Below are positions 41,159 through 49,645 of a stretch of DNA of 64,000 nt, one piece after another. How positions within the stretch are numbered: the stretch's first letter is position 1; every line of letters begins with the position of its first letter. Where the stretch lies: contig NZ_MCVI01000045.1 of assembly GCF_002873135.1 (NCBI RefSeq), positions 1 to 64,000 of the forward strand. Direction: 5' to 3'. A program made the translations under genes and the position numbers. The notes beneath the pieces are model-generated. The model saw nothing but the letters and a program-made list of their open reading frames with translations. It ran no database searches and had not been told where the DNA came from. The DNA is from Shewanella sp. 10N.286.48.A6 (lineage in GTDB: Bacteria > Pseudomonadota > Gammaproteobacteria > Enterobacterales > Shewanellaceae).

Positions 41159-42586
41159 TTATTCTTGAGTATTAGCAGGCTTTGGAGCTGGCTTAGGCTT
41201 ATTAGGGCGTCTACGTTTACGCTGCTGGGCGTTACGATTTCTGCTTGGGCCATTCTTGTTACCGCTTTTGGCGATATCAGTACGTTGTTGCTCATCGGCT
41301 TCAACAAATGACTGCCACCAATTGGCAATTTTACCAATATTGCCCGCTTCGGCTTCGCCGCGCAGTAATAATAAATCATAAGCAGCGCGGAATTTAGGGT
41401 GCTCTAATAATTTGAAGGCACGGGTGCCTTGGCTACGTTCTAGACGCAATTGTAGCTGCCAAATATCTTTTGCTGGAGTACTGAAGCGGCGTGGAATGCT
41501 AATGGTGCGACATTGCTGCTCCATCACATCACCCATAGCGGCAACATGAGCATCGTAATGACTTAAGCCACTTTCTAAGGCAATATCATCAGCACGTTGC
41601 TTGAGTGGATACCACAATAATGCCGCATAAAAGAAGGCGGGCGTTACCGGTTTATCTTGGCTGACGCGTAAGTCGGTACTGGCCATGACTGCCGTTAGCA
41701 TTTTAGCGGTATTGCCACTGGGTTGCTCTTTGATTAACGCAGCAATTTGCGGAAATAGCGGCGCAAATAAACCAAAATCTTGCATCATGTTGTAGTTAGC
41801 TTCTGCTTTGCCAGCAAAAAATAACTTTAGCACTTCTTCGTACATACGCGCTGCAGGGATATCTTTTAATAATGGCGCTAATTCTTTTATTGGCGCAGCC
41901 GTTACCGGCTCAATGGTCATATCCAGTTTGGTAGCAAAGCGCACCGCACGTAACATCCGCACCGGATCTTCACGGTAACGAGTTTCAGGATCGCCAATCA
42001 GCTTGATGACTCTAGCATCGATATCATGAATACCACCGCCGTAGCTGTGGATAGAGTAGTCGCTAATGTCGTAATACAGGGCGTTAATAGTAAAGTCGCG
42101 ACGTTCAGCGTCTTCATCTATTTCACCGTAGACATTGTCACGAAGTAGACGACCTTCAGCATTGGATTTGGAAATTTTGTCATCATTTTCATTGTGATGA
42201 CCACGGAAGGTGGCGACTTCGATAACATCACGGCCAAAAACAATGTGTGCCAATCTAAATCTGCGGCCCACTAAGCGTGAGTTTCTAAAGAGCTTTTTAA
42301 TTTCTTCAGGGGTCGCATTGGTGACCACATCAAAATCTTTCGGCTCCATACCTAATAGAATGTCACGAACACCACCGCCAACTAGGTACGCTTTATAGCC
42401 AGATTTACTGAGTCTATAGAGTACTTTTAACGCATTTTCACTTATTTGGCGTCGAGAAATAGTATGGGCATCTCTGGTGACAATGTCCAAACGCAGGCCG
42501 TCATCTTGGCTTTGTGGCTCAATGACAGGAGTGGTTTTATTGTCTTCAAACAGCTGTTTGCAGAATTGACTTATACGGCGAAAAAT
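41159..42586 (-). CDS. pcnB: Poly(A) polymerase PcnB, probable AUU start
   Basis: 475 residues if it starts at ATT 42586. The nucleotidyltransferase head has LVGGGVRDILLG and the Asp pair in KDFDVVTNATP, followed by the RNA-binding region RRFRLAHIVFG and a basic Arg/Lys tail (about 445-475). It adds 3' poly(A) tails that speed RNA decay. The frame is open above the first usual codon (TTG 42490) and encodes FRRISQFCKQLFED, which aligns with the E. coli N-terminus FTRVANFCRKVL, itself known to begin at AUU. GAGG at 42593-42596 lies 6 nt before the ATT. The TTG lacks a ribosome-binding site. Confidence 0.93.
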   Translation of the reverse strand: MFRRISQFCKQLFEDNKTTPVIEPQSQDDGLRLDIVTRDAHTISRRQISENALKVLYRLSKSGYKAYLVGGGVRDILLGMEPKDFDVVTNATPEEIKKLFRNSRLVGRRFRLAHIVFGRDVIEVATFRGHHNENDDKISKSNAEGRLLRDNVYGEIDEDAERRDFTINALYYDISDYSIHSYGGGIHDIDARVIKLIGDPETRYREDPVRMLRAVRFATKLDMTIEPVTAAPIKELAPLLKDIPAARMYEEVLKLFFAGKAEANYNMMQDFGLFAPLFPQIAALIKEQPSGNTAKMLTAVMASTDLRVSQDKPVTPAFFYAALLWYPLKQRADDIALESGLSHYDAHVAAMGDVMEQQCRTISIPRRFSTPAKDIWQLQLRLERSQGTRAFKLLEHPKFRAAYDLLLLRGEAEAGNIGKIANWWQSFVEADEQQRTDIAKSGNKNGPSRNRNAQQRKRRRPNKPKPAPKPANTQE

Positions 42587-42663
42587 AATACACCTCGAAC
42601 GACATTATTAAATGGTTAAAAATCTGGCGGCTATGATATACCAAATGTTACTGAATGAGTATA

Positions 42664-43542
42664 TCACTGCTCAATCAGAATCTCAGATAGTTGTGGAATT
42701 TGGCTAATCGCAAATTGCTCTGCGGCCTGTTTTAGCATGACATCGACATCATCAATATCAACTTGTTGTTGCCCAAGAAAGCGCAATGCGGCATTGATGC
42801 TGGCTTGGGGACGTTTTCGATCAATGGCATTAGCATAATTTTGCTTTGATAATTTAAACCCTGGCTTGGTGCAGGCTAAAGGTAGATGCAGCCAATTGGG
42901 GGAGTTAAAGCCCAAAATATTATTCATGCTTATTTGGCGGCAGCTGGTTTCCAGTAGATCGCAGCCTCTGACTATTTCAGTGATCTGTTGAAAGGCATCA
43001 TCTAACACCACAGCTAATTGATAGGCGTAAAGGCCATCACTGCGTTTGATGATAAAGTCTTCAGCCGCAAAGCTGTGCTTTACCGTGACACTTCCCATCA
43101 CTAAATCAGTAAAATGTTCAACCTGGGCGCTATTTCTGATACGAACGGCGCCTTGGGTTAATCGAGGGCGTAGCTGACCACAGCGGCTGTCATAAACGCC
43201 GCCCATTTGTTGAATTTTTTTTCGAGTGCAATGGCAAAAATAGCTAAGATCTTCTTTTAAGAGCTGCTCAATATGCTGCTGATAGATATCAAGCCGATGG
43301 CTTTGAAATAGCTCAGTATCATCCCAATGCAGGCCATAAGCCTCTAAGGTGGTCAATATATCACTGCTTGCACCAGCCACTTCTCTTGGTGGATCTATAT
43401 CTTCAATCCTGACGAGCCATTTACCCTGTTGCTGTTTTGCCCGCAGGTAACTGCCAAGGGCTGCAATAAGGGAGCCAAAATGTAACGGGCCAGATGGGGA
43501 CGGAGCAAAGCGACCAATATAAGCGGATGAGTTCAGCGACAT
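42664..43542 (-). CDS. gluQ: Glutamyl-Q tRNA(Asp) synthetase
   Basis: 292 residues, a shortened GluRS catalytic core. GRFAPSPSGPLHFGSL carries the HIGH-type motif, CHCTRKKIQQ and later Cys residues make the zinc site, and KLSKQNYA replaces KMSKS. It attaches glutamate to queuosine in tRNA(Asp), and lacks the anticodon-binding domain as expected. It follows dksA in the conserved dksA-gluQ-pcnB order. Confidence 0.95.
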   Translation of the reverse strand: MSLNSSAYIGRFAPSPSGPLHFGSLIAALGSYLRAKQQQGKWLVRIEDIDPPREVAGASSDILTTLEAYGLHWDDTELFQSHRLDIYQQHIEQLLKEDLSYFCHCTRKKIQQMGGVYDSRCGQLRPRLTQGAVRIRNSAQVEHFTDLVMGSVTVKHSFAAEDFIIKRSDGLYAYQLAVVLDDAFQQITEIVRGCDLLETSCRQISMNNILGFNSPNWLHLPLACTKPGFKLSKQNYANAIDRKRPQASINAALRFLGQQQVDIDDVDVMLKQAAEQFAISQIPQLSEILIEQ

Positions 43543-43646
43543 AGCTTTTGCCTCGATTTATTGGTGTCGACATAAAAGGTTACTGCTTTTATGCCATAGC
43601 CGATAAACAAGTTCTGTTAATCCTAAAAGTAAAAATCAAAAAATAC

Positions 43647-43672
43647 AAAAGGCGAGAATAATCTCGCCTTTT
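43647..43672 (-). terminator. Terminator after dksA
   Basis: Perfect 11-bp stem aaaaggcgaga / tctcgcctttt with a 4-nt loop; T-rich on the minus strand. Confidence 0.85.
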
Positions 43673-43743
43673 GGTATCAATACTGCCCCGCCTCATAAAT
43701 AGCAAGCTAGCAGTTTTGCTGTGTGACAAATGTATGGGCTATA

Positions 43744-44187
43744 TTAGCCAGCCATTTGTCTTTCTTTTATTTCTGCAAGCGTCTTACAATCGATACATTG
43801 ATCAGCTGTTGGACGTGCTTCTAAACGGCGAATACCGATTTCAACACCACATGAATCACAGAAACCGAAATCGTCTTCTTCAATTTTTTGTAGTGTTTTT
43901 TCAATTTTCTTGATCAGCTTACGTTCTCTGTCGCGTGCTCGAAGCTCTAAGCTAAATTCTTCTTCTTGAGCTGCACGGTCAACAGGATCTGGAAAATTAG
44001 CAGCTTCATCTTGCATATGGTTCAAGGTGCGATCAACTTCTTCGCGTAACTGATTACGCCAAGCGTCTAAGATGATCTTAAAATGAGAGCGTTGCTCTTC
44101 ACCCATATACTCCTCGCCAGCTTTCTCCTGGTAAGGTTCTACACCTGCGATAGCGAGTACGCCAAGTTTTTTGGTGCCTTCAGGCAT
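43744..44187 (-). CDS. dksA: RNA polymerase-binding factor DksA
   Basis: 147 residues. Two long helices form the coiled coil with the tip PDPVDRA that enters the polymerase secondary channel. The C-terminal zinc finger reads CDSCGVEIG...CIDC. It acts with ppGpp on rRNA and amino-acid promoters. It is close to the E. coli length (151). A terminator downstream limits read-through into gluQ. Confidence 0.97.
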   Translation of the reverse strand: MPEGTKKLGVLAIAGVEPYQEKAGEEYMGEEQRSHFKIILDAWRNQLREEVDRTLNHMQDEAANFPDPVDRAAQEEEFSLELRARDRERKLIKKIEKTLQKIEEDDFGFCDSCGVEIGIRRLEARPTADQCIDCKTLAEIKERQMAG

Positions 44188-44305
44188 AACGCATCTCCTG
44201 TAATAATTAGTGATTTTATGTGCGTCTAAAATTTATGGCCGCTATCTATAGCAGAAACACTAGAGCGTGGCAAATTATTTGATTAGTAAGTTATACTTTT
44301 TTGAA

Positions 44306-45010
44306 CTAAACAATGACTTTGCACTTACGAGTAATTTTGCTGGATAGCGCCGACAGTTCGGTTTGATATGCTAACACTTCAACCCCACTGTTAACTGCTT
44401 GCTTTAATAATTGTGCATATTGTGGATCGATATGCGCAGCAGCTTGAACGAGATTAATGCCGCTATGTTGGACGACAAAAAGTAATACCGCTCTGTGACC
44501 TAGACTAGCCATATGCATTAACTCACGCAAATGCTTTTGTCCACGAGTGGTAACTGAGTCAGGAAAGTAGCCTACTGCTTGCTCTAATAATGTACAGCTC
44601 TTTATCTCAACGTAACATAAAGGTTTAGTTTCATCACTGAGTAAAATGTCGATACGACTATTTTCATCACCATATTTCACTTCTCTTTTTAGTGATGCAT
44701 AACCGCTAAGTTCAGTAATGACACCATTACTAATCGCCTCTTCGGCTAATGCATTGGCGCGGCCGGTATTAATGCCAATTAAATGATTGTCGGGGGTGGC
44801 ACTGAGCTCCCAAGTATTTGGGTATTTTCTTTTGGGGTTATCTGAGCTGGAAAACCAAACTGTTTCACCGGGAAACAAACAGTTTTTCATCGAACCAGTA
44901 TTGGGGCAGTGAATGGTGATTTCGCTACCATCATCAAGTTGCACATCGGCCAGAAAACGTTTGTAACGCCTCAATAAAGTACCTTGTTGTAAGGGAGGGC
45001 TAAAGTCCAT
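44306..45010 (-). CDS. sfsA: SfsA, sugar fermentation stimulation protein
   Basis: 234 residues. Family segments [41 protein letters not shown] and YVEIKSCTL are present; the last resembles the PD-(D/E)xK nuclease core. SfsA was named for raising maltose use in E. coli and may bind DNA; its biochemical role is unsettled. It lies upstream of dksA as in E. coli. Confidence 0.94.
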   Translation of the reverse strand: MDFSPPLQQGTLLRRYKRFLADVQLDDGSEITIHCPNTGSMKNCLFPGETVWFSSSDNPKRKYPNTWELSATPDNHLIGINTGRANALAEEAISNGVITELSGYASLKREVKYGDENSRIDILLSDETKPLCYVEIKSCTLLEQAVGYFPDSVTTRGQKHLRELMHMASLGHRAVLLFVVQHSGINLVQAAAHIDPQYAQLLKQAVNSGVEVLAYQTELSALSSKITRKCKVIV

Positions 45011-45152
45011 TAAAAAGAATGCTCCTAAAATTATTTATTAACAATTATTTTTACTAAATGATGCTGAATTAGTCACGTTCATTTAGTGATTTACAGTACA
45101 CTTAGCTTATTGGTTATCTAAGTTACAACGCAAGCATAACAAGGACATTACA

Positions 45153-46427
45153 ATGGAAATTATGACGATTACCCTAACACGAGAAGCGCCACAGAGCCTT
45201 TGGGGTAAAGCAGATGTGAGCTTTCAAGGCCATCAAGCGCTGATCCATTTATCTGCAGCAGATGAATTACGTCAAGTACAAATGGCGGCTAGAAAAATTC
45301 GTAGTCAGGGTATTAGCAAGGTGCAGCTTGACGGTGAGTTATGGAGCCTTGATTCGCAATGGGCTTTTTCTCAAGGTTTTACCACGGCCAAAGGCCCATT
45401 TGAAGTACTCTGGTGTGGTGACGTGAGCACTCAAGCCACTTTATCTCATCGCTTTGAAGCGGCAAGTTTCGCGCGCAAATTAGTTAACGAAACCCCTGAA
45501 GAATTGTCTCCGGTTATTCTTGCCGAGCACGCAGCAAACTGGCTCAAAGACATTGGTGGCGACAAGGTCAGTTTTGATATTTTTGAAGGCCAAGAATTAC
45601 TCGAAAAACAATGGATTGGTTTACATGCGGTTGGCCGTGGCAGTGAGCGTCCGCCAGCGATGCTAGTGCTTGATTTTAATCCACTCGCAGCCGATGCCAA
45701 AGTATCCACCGCTCTTGTGGGCAAGGGCATTACCTTTGACTCTGGCGGTTACAGCATTAAGCCTTCAGAGGGCATGCTGGATATGAAATGCGATATGGGC
45801 GGCGCGGCAACAGTGACAGCAGCGCTGGGTCTAGCCATGAAAGCCGGTCTGAATAAGCGGGTTAAATTGTTTCTGTGTTGCGCCGAAAACCTCATCAGTG
45901 GCCATGCTTACAAGTTAGGTGACATCTTAACTTATAAAAATGGCGTTACCGTTGAAGTGGTTAACACCGATGCTGAAGGGCGTTTAGTGTTAGCTGACGG
46001 GCTGCAAGCAGCATCAGATACTGGAGCAGAATTAATTATTGATGCGGCAACACTGACAGGTGCGGCGATTATGGCTGTGGGCAATAATTACAATGCGATA
46101 TTTTCACCGCAAATGGAAACCTTGCAATTAGCACAACAAAAAGCGGCCACTGTTGCTGAAAATGTCTGGCCACTGCCATTGGATACTTGGCATAAAGATA
46201 TGTGCCCTTCACCTTATGCAGATACCGCCAATAGTCGCGCAATGAAAGGCGGCGGTGCAGGCGGCGCGTCAAATGCAGCAGGCTTCTTATGGCGCTTTGT
46301 GAGCCCAGAAGTTAACTGGTTGCACATGGATTTAGCTGGTGCATATGCATCATCGGCTACGCCATTATGGAGCGCTGGCGCAACAGCTCATGGAGTATTG
46401 ACCATCGCGGCAATGTTAGAGCGATAA
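45153..46427 (+). CDS. pepB: M17 leucyl aminopeptidase, PepB type
   Basis: 424 residues. The M17 core has VGKGITFDSGGYSIKP, the metal-binding MKCDMGGAA, and NTDAEGRLVLADGL. The short N-terminal domain and length fit PepB rather than PepA (about 500). It cuts N-terminal residues from peptides in the cytoplasm with two metal ions. AAGGA lies 7 nt before the ATG. It is inserted on the plus strand between sfsA and thpR, breaking the E. coli order. Confidence 0.93.
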   Translation: MEIMTITLTREAPQSLWGKADVSFQGHQALIHLSAADELRQVQMAARKIRSQGISKVQLDGELWSLDSQWAFSQGFTTAKGPFEVLWCGDVSTQATLSHRFEAASFARKLVNETPEELSPVILAEHAANWLKDIGGDKVSFDIFEGQELLEKQWIGLHAVGRGSERPPAMLVLDFNPLAADAKVSTALVGKGITFDSGGYSIKPSEGMLDMKCDMGGAATVTAALGLAMKAGLNKRVKLFLCCAENLISGHAYKLGDILTYKNGVTVEVVNTDAEGRLVLADGLQAASDTGAELIIDAATLTGAAIMAVGNNYNAIFSPQMETLQLAQQKAATVAENVWPLPLDTWHKDMCPSPYADTANSRAMKGGGAGGASNAAGFLWRFVSPEVNWLHMDLAGAYASSATPLWSAGATAHGVLTIAAMLER

Positions 46428-46468
46428 AGCCTATAACTCTTCAGGTTTTAGCTATAGATTCGAGAAAC

Positions 46469-46494
46469 GAAAGCTGCATAGCAGCTTTTTTTCG
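46469..46494. terminator. Terminator after pepB
   Basis: Stem aaagctgc / gcagcttt with an ATA loop and T-run on the plus strand; possibly also used by the convergent thpR. Confidence 0.85.
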
Positions 46495-47046
46495 TTATGG
46501 CTGTAAAGGCCACTGTTGCAGTGGTTTATATATAAGCCCTTGAGTACTGCTAATGGATTCATAGAGGGTTAAATGGCGGGCTTTTGTGTTTATAGCTTCA
46601 GTGAGTGCAGGTAACTTATCTATAAGGGCTGCAGGCTCTGACACAGCTCTAAATAAGCTGATATGGGGTCTAAATTCATGCTGAGTTTGATAAAGGTTTA
46701 AGTGTGATGTCATTAATTTTAAGCTGTGGGCAATATGCGCCAACGCTTTTTCGACATCACCCTGAATGCACAAGACTTTCGCTTTAGGCCAGTAAGCAAG
46801 TTGTTGCAGTGGTTGTTCAAAAGCGCTGAAATGCTGCTCGGTGATATACCGATCAATCTGCAGCATCTGATCAGAACTAATTTTGCCTAAAAATGCAGCG
46901 GTTAGATGTAAATTCTCCCGCTTAACGGCGCTAACCTGTATACTCAGATGCGGCATTAATTGCTGCTGATATTGGCTCAATTGAGTGCGGTTTGACTCTG
47001 ATAATGCAATGGCAATAAAACAACGTTTATGGTGATTTTTAGTCAT
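46495..47046 (-). CDS. thpR: RNA 2',3'-cyclic phosphodiesterase ThpR
   Basis: 183 residues, the 2H phosphoesterase fold. The two catalytic motifs are HLTAAFLG (about residue 46) and HISLFRA (about 135). It opens 2',3'-cyclic phosphate RNA ends or joins 2'-5' ends. The ATG at 47046 is preferred because AAGGAG lies just upstream; a start at 47064 would place that site inside the gene. It is next to hrpB in the conserved order, with a GGDEF-EAL gene inserted. Confidence 0.92.
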   Translation of the reverse strand: MTKNHHKRCFIAIALSESNRTQLSQYQQQLMPHLSIQVSAVKRENLHLTAAFLGKISSDQMLQIDRYITEQHFSAFEQPLQQLAYWPKAKVLCIQGDVEKALAHIAHSLKLMTSHLNLYQTQHEFRPHISLFRAVSEPAALIDKLPALTEAINTKARHLTLYESISSTQGLIYKPLQQWPLQP

Positions 47047-47245
47047 GGGTCTCCTTAACGCCATTGATCCTTATCTGTTGTTAGCATTATTTTTTATTAT
47101 TATGACGTTTTTCGTCAAAGACATGTTAGCTTAATCGACGGCAACAGTTTACGGTTAGGTAAATTAACAGCAAGACCAGTGAAGCTCCGTTTAGAGGGAT
47201 ACTGTATAATGACAGCAAAAATGCTGCGAATGAATGAGTCATTGA

Positions 47246-49486
47246 ATGAGCAATAGTGAACTGAAATCAGTATGGGCTAGCCCGCAGTCTGCTGAATTAA
47301 ATCACTACCTGTGCTGTGATAAGGTTATGGCTGAGATTGATGCATTGCAACTGCAATTAGGCGTCGATGAAATCGTGGTTTTACTATCCCAAACAACTGA
47401 AAGTCTAACCAGTGGTAAAGTTTACCATGTCAAGGCGTTGCAAGCTTATCAGCATCAAGATCAATTTCAACAGCATCTTCAGCGCCAACCTAATAACGCA
47501 CGAATAGGCCAATCACTCGCTGCCTTGCCTGATTTATGTGAACAATTACTCGCACAAGATAGTGCTGATATCAATGCCACAACAAGTCTTTTGCAGCGTC
47601 AAATAACTGATTTTGTTCAGTCACGGTCCGAGGTGTTTTCACTCTCTTTGAGTGAAGCGGTGCAAATAGGCAATACCAGGTTGATTTTTTTACCACTAAA
47701 ATATCAATTAAATTGGCAACTTGAGGCCTCGGATGGTGTCAATTGTCCTATGACAAAGCTTAACGAGGCTAGCCTAAAGCTGGCATCTGAAGCTGAGCTG
47801 GCTCGCGTATCGCAATTATTAACAAACAAAGAAGCGCAATATCTTGAGCTTTTTCAGCAGCTACCCGTTGCCTGCGCACTTATTGATACCGACAACTGTA
47901 TTAGCAGCCAAAATCAAGTGGCTAGCCAAATTTTGCCGTCAATCAGTAATCAAAGTTTATATTCATTAATCAATGTTGATGACCATATATTATTGGATGA
48001 TTGCCTGCATATCGTTAGAGATGGAGCACTGCATCAGTCATGGTGTGAAATTCCATTGATTAAAGCCGGTGTCACTCACTGGTATAAAATTAGTTTTTGC
48101 CGGGCATTAGATATTGAACAGCAATTATTGATGATGATTGAAGATGTCTCAGAGCGCTACCGTTTAGCAGATGAGCTGTCATTTCAATCCAACTATGATC
48201 CGCTCACAGGTCTGCCGAATCGGTTACAGTTTGAGGCAATGCTTGAAGAATTAATTGAGCATAAAGATCGCTTGCCTGTGTGTGTTGCCTTTATGGATCT
48301 TGATCAATTTCAAGTGGTTAATGATATCAGTGGTCATCAAGCTGGGGATGAATTGTTACGTCAGGTGTCTAAGCGTCTGAGCTACTTACTGCGTCATGGC
48401 GATGTCGTTGCCCGTTTAGGCGGCGATGAATTTGGCATTTTAATGTTCCAAGCGGATAAAGAGTCAGCCGAGCAAGTGGGCAACCGCATTTGCCAGCAAT
48501 TATCCGAACATGAATTTATTTGGGGCGAAGTCAGCCATAATATTGGCGTTAGTATGGGTATGACCCAACTGGATGCGAAGTCAGAAGACATTTACCGCAT
48601 TATGAGTCAGGCAGATGCGGCGTGTCGTATCGCCAAAGAAGATGGCCGTAATCGCTGGCATTTTTACAGTAAAAACGATCCCCAAGTACATCATTTATAT
48701 AATCAAATGCTGGCCTCCGTTGATATCGTCTCGGCACTGGCGCTTAATCAGTTTGAATTATTTTATCAACTCATAGAACCGCTAAATTCTGACGAGCGTG
48801 GCATTCACATGGAAATCTTATTGCGCATGGTGCAAGAGGATGGCCGTTTTGTATCACCAGGGGTGTTTTTACCTGCAGCAGAGCGCTATAACCTAGCATC
48901 AAAAATTGATAGCTGGGTTATCGACAACCTTTTAAAGTGGGGCGCACGCAATAGCGAAATTTGGTCACAATTATCAATGGTGTCGCTAAATTTGTCAGCG
49001 CTGTCATTATCCGATAGTAAGTTTATGGACTGGTTAGAAATACGCTTGATGGTTGAGCCCGAACTGGTGTCTAAGTTGTGTTTTGAAATCACCGAAACCG
49101 CCGCTATTAGTCAACTCGAACAGGCCACCACCTTGATTGAGCTATTAAAACCTTTAGGTTGCAAGCTGGCTTTGGACGATTTCGGATCGGGCTTTTCAAG
49201 TTTTGCTTATTTGAAATGCTTAGATGTGGACTATGTCAAAATTGACGGTCAGTTTGTGGTTAATGTCTGTGACGACCGCAGTGATAAAGCCATTGTCTCG
49301 GCTATTTGCCAGCTGGGTAAAGATATGGACTTTGAAGTGATAGGCGAATTTGTTGAAAGCGCTGACATTGGGCGGCAATTAAAACAGCTTGGTGTTAGCT
49401 ATGGCCAAGGCTACGCGATTGGAAAACCTACCCGCTTGCAGGATTTATCCTCAGGGATCAGAACGCCGTGGTTAATCGATTTATAG
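47246..49486 (+). CDS. PAS-GGDEF-EAL cyclic-di-GMP protein
   Basis: 746 residues, no membrane segment visible. An unassigned N-terminal region (about 1-190) is followed by a PAS-like domain (about 195-310), GGDEF (about 315-475) and EAL (about 485-740). The diguanylate cyclase motif GGDEF is intact, with the inhibitory I-site RHGD five residues before it. The EAL domain has EILLR instead of EALLR but keeps the catalytic glutamates, the DDFGSG pair and VKIDGQF. It could therefore both make and break c-di-GMP. Neighbouring genes do not reveal its target. Confidence 0.9.
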   Translation: MSNSELKSVWASPQSAELNHYLCCDKVMAEIDALQLQLGVDEIVVLLSQTTESLTSGKVYHVKALQAYQHQDQFQQHLQRQPNNARIGQSLAALPDLCEQLLAQDSADINATTSLLQRQITDFVQSRSEVFSLSLSEAVQIGNTRLIFLPLKYQLNWQLEASDGVNCPMTKLNEASLKLASEAELARVSQLLTNKEAQYLELFQQLPVACALIDTDNCISSQNQVASQILPSISNQSLYSLINVDDHILLDDCLHIVRDGALHQSWCEIPLIKAGVTHWYKISFCRALDIEQQLLMMIEDVSERYRLADELSFQSNYDPLTGLPNRLQFEAMLEELIEHKDRLPVCVAFMDLDQFQVVNDISGHQAGDELLRQVSKRLSYLLRHGDVVARLGGDEFGILMFQADKESAEQVGNRICQQLSEHEFIWGEVSHNIGVSMGMTQLDAKSEDIYRIMSQADAACRIAKEDGRNRWHFYSKNDPQVHHLYNQMLASVDIVSALALNQFELFYQLIEPLNSDERGIHMEILLRMVQEDGRFVSPGVFLPAAERYNLASKIDSWVIDNLLKWGARNSEIWSQLSMVSLNLSALSLSDSKFMDWLEIRLMVEPELVSKLCFEITETAAISQLEQATTLIELLKPLGCKLALDDFGSGFSSFAYLKCLDVDYVKIDGQFVVNVCDDRSDKAIVSAICQLGKDMDFEVIGEFVESADIGRQLKQLGVSYGQGYAIGKPTRLQDLSSGIRTPWLIDL

Positions 49487-49645
49487 GCGATTAGCTTTTT
49501 CGTTTCAGTCGTTAATTGTCAATGTGTGCATGCTTCGATTTGCATATGCTTTAATCTGCCCCCGCTTCGATCTGCATAGAGCCGTAGCATCAATAATCGT
49601 TTATGAGTAAACTGAAGCCAGATTTTCGCCGTTAAAGTATCTCCT

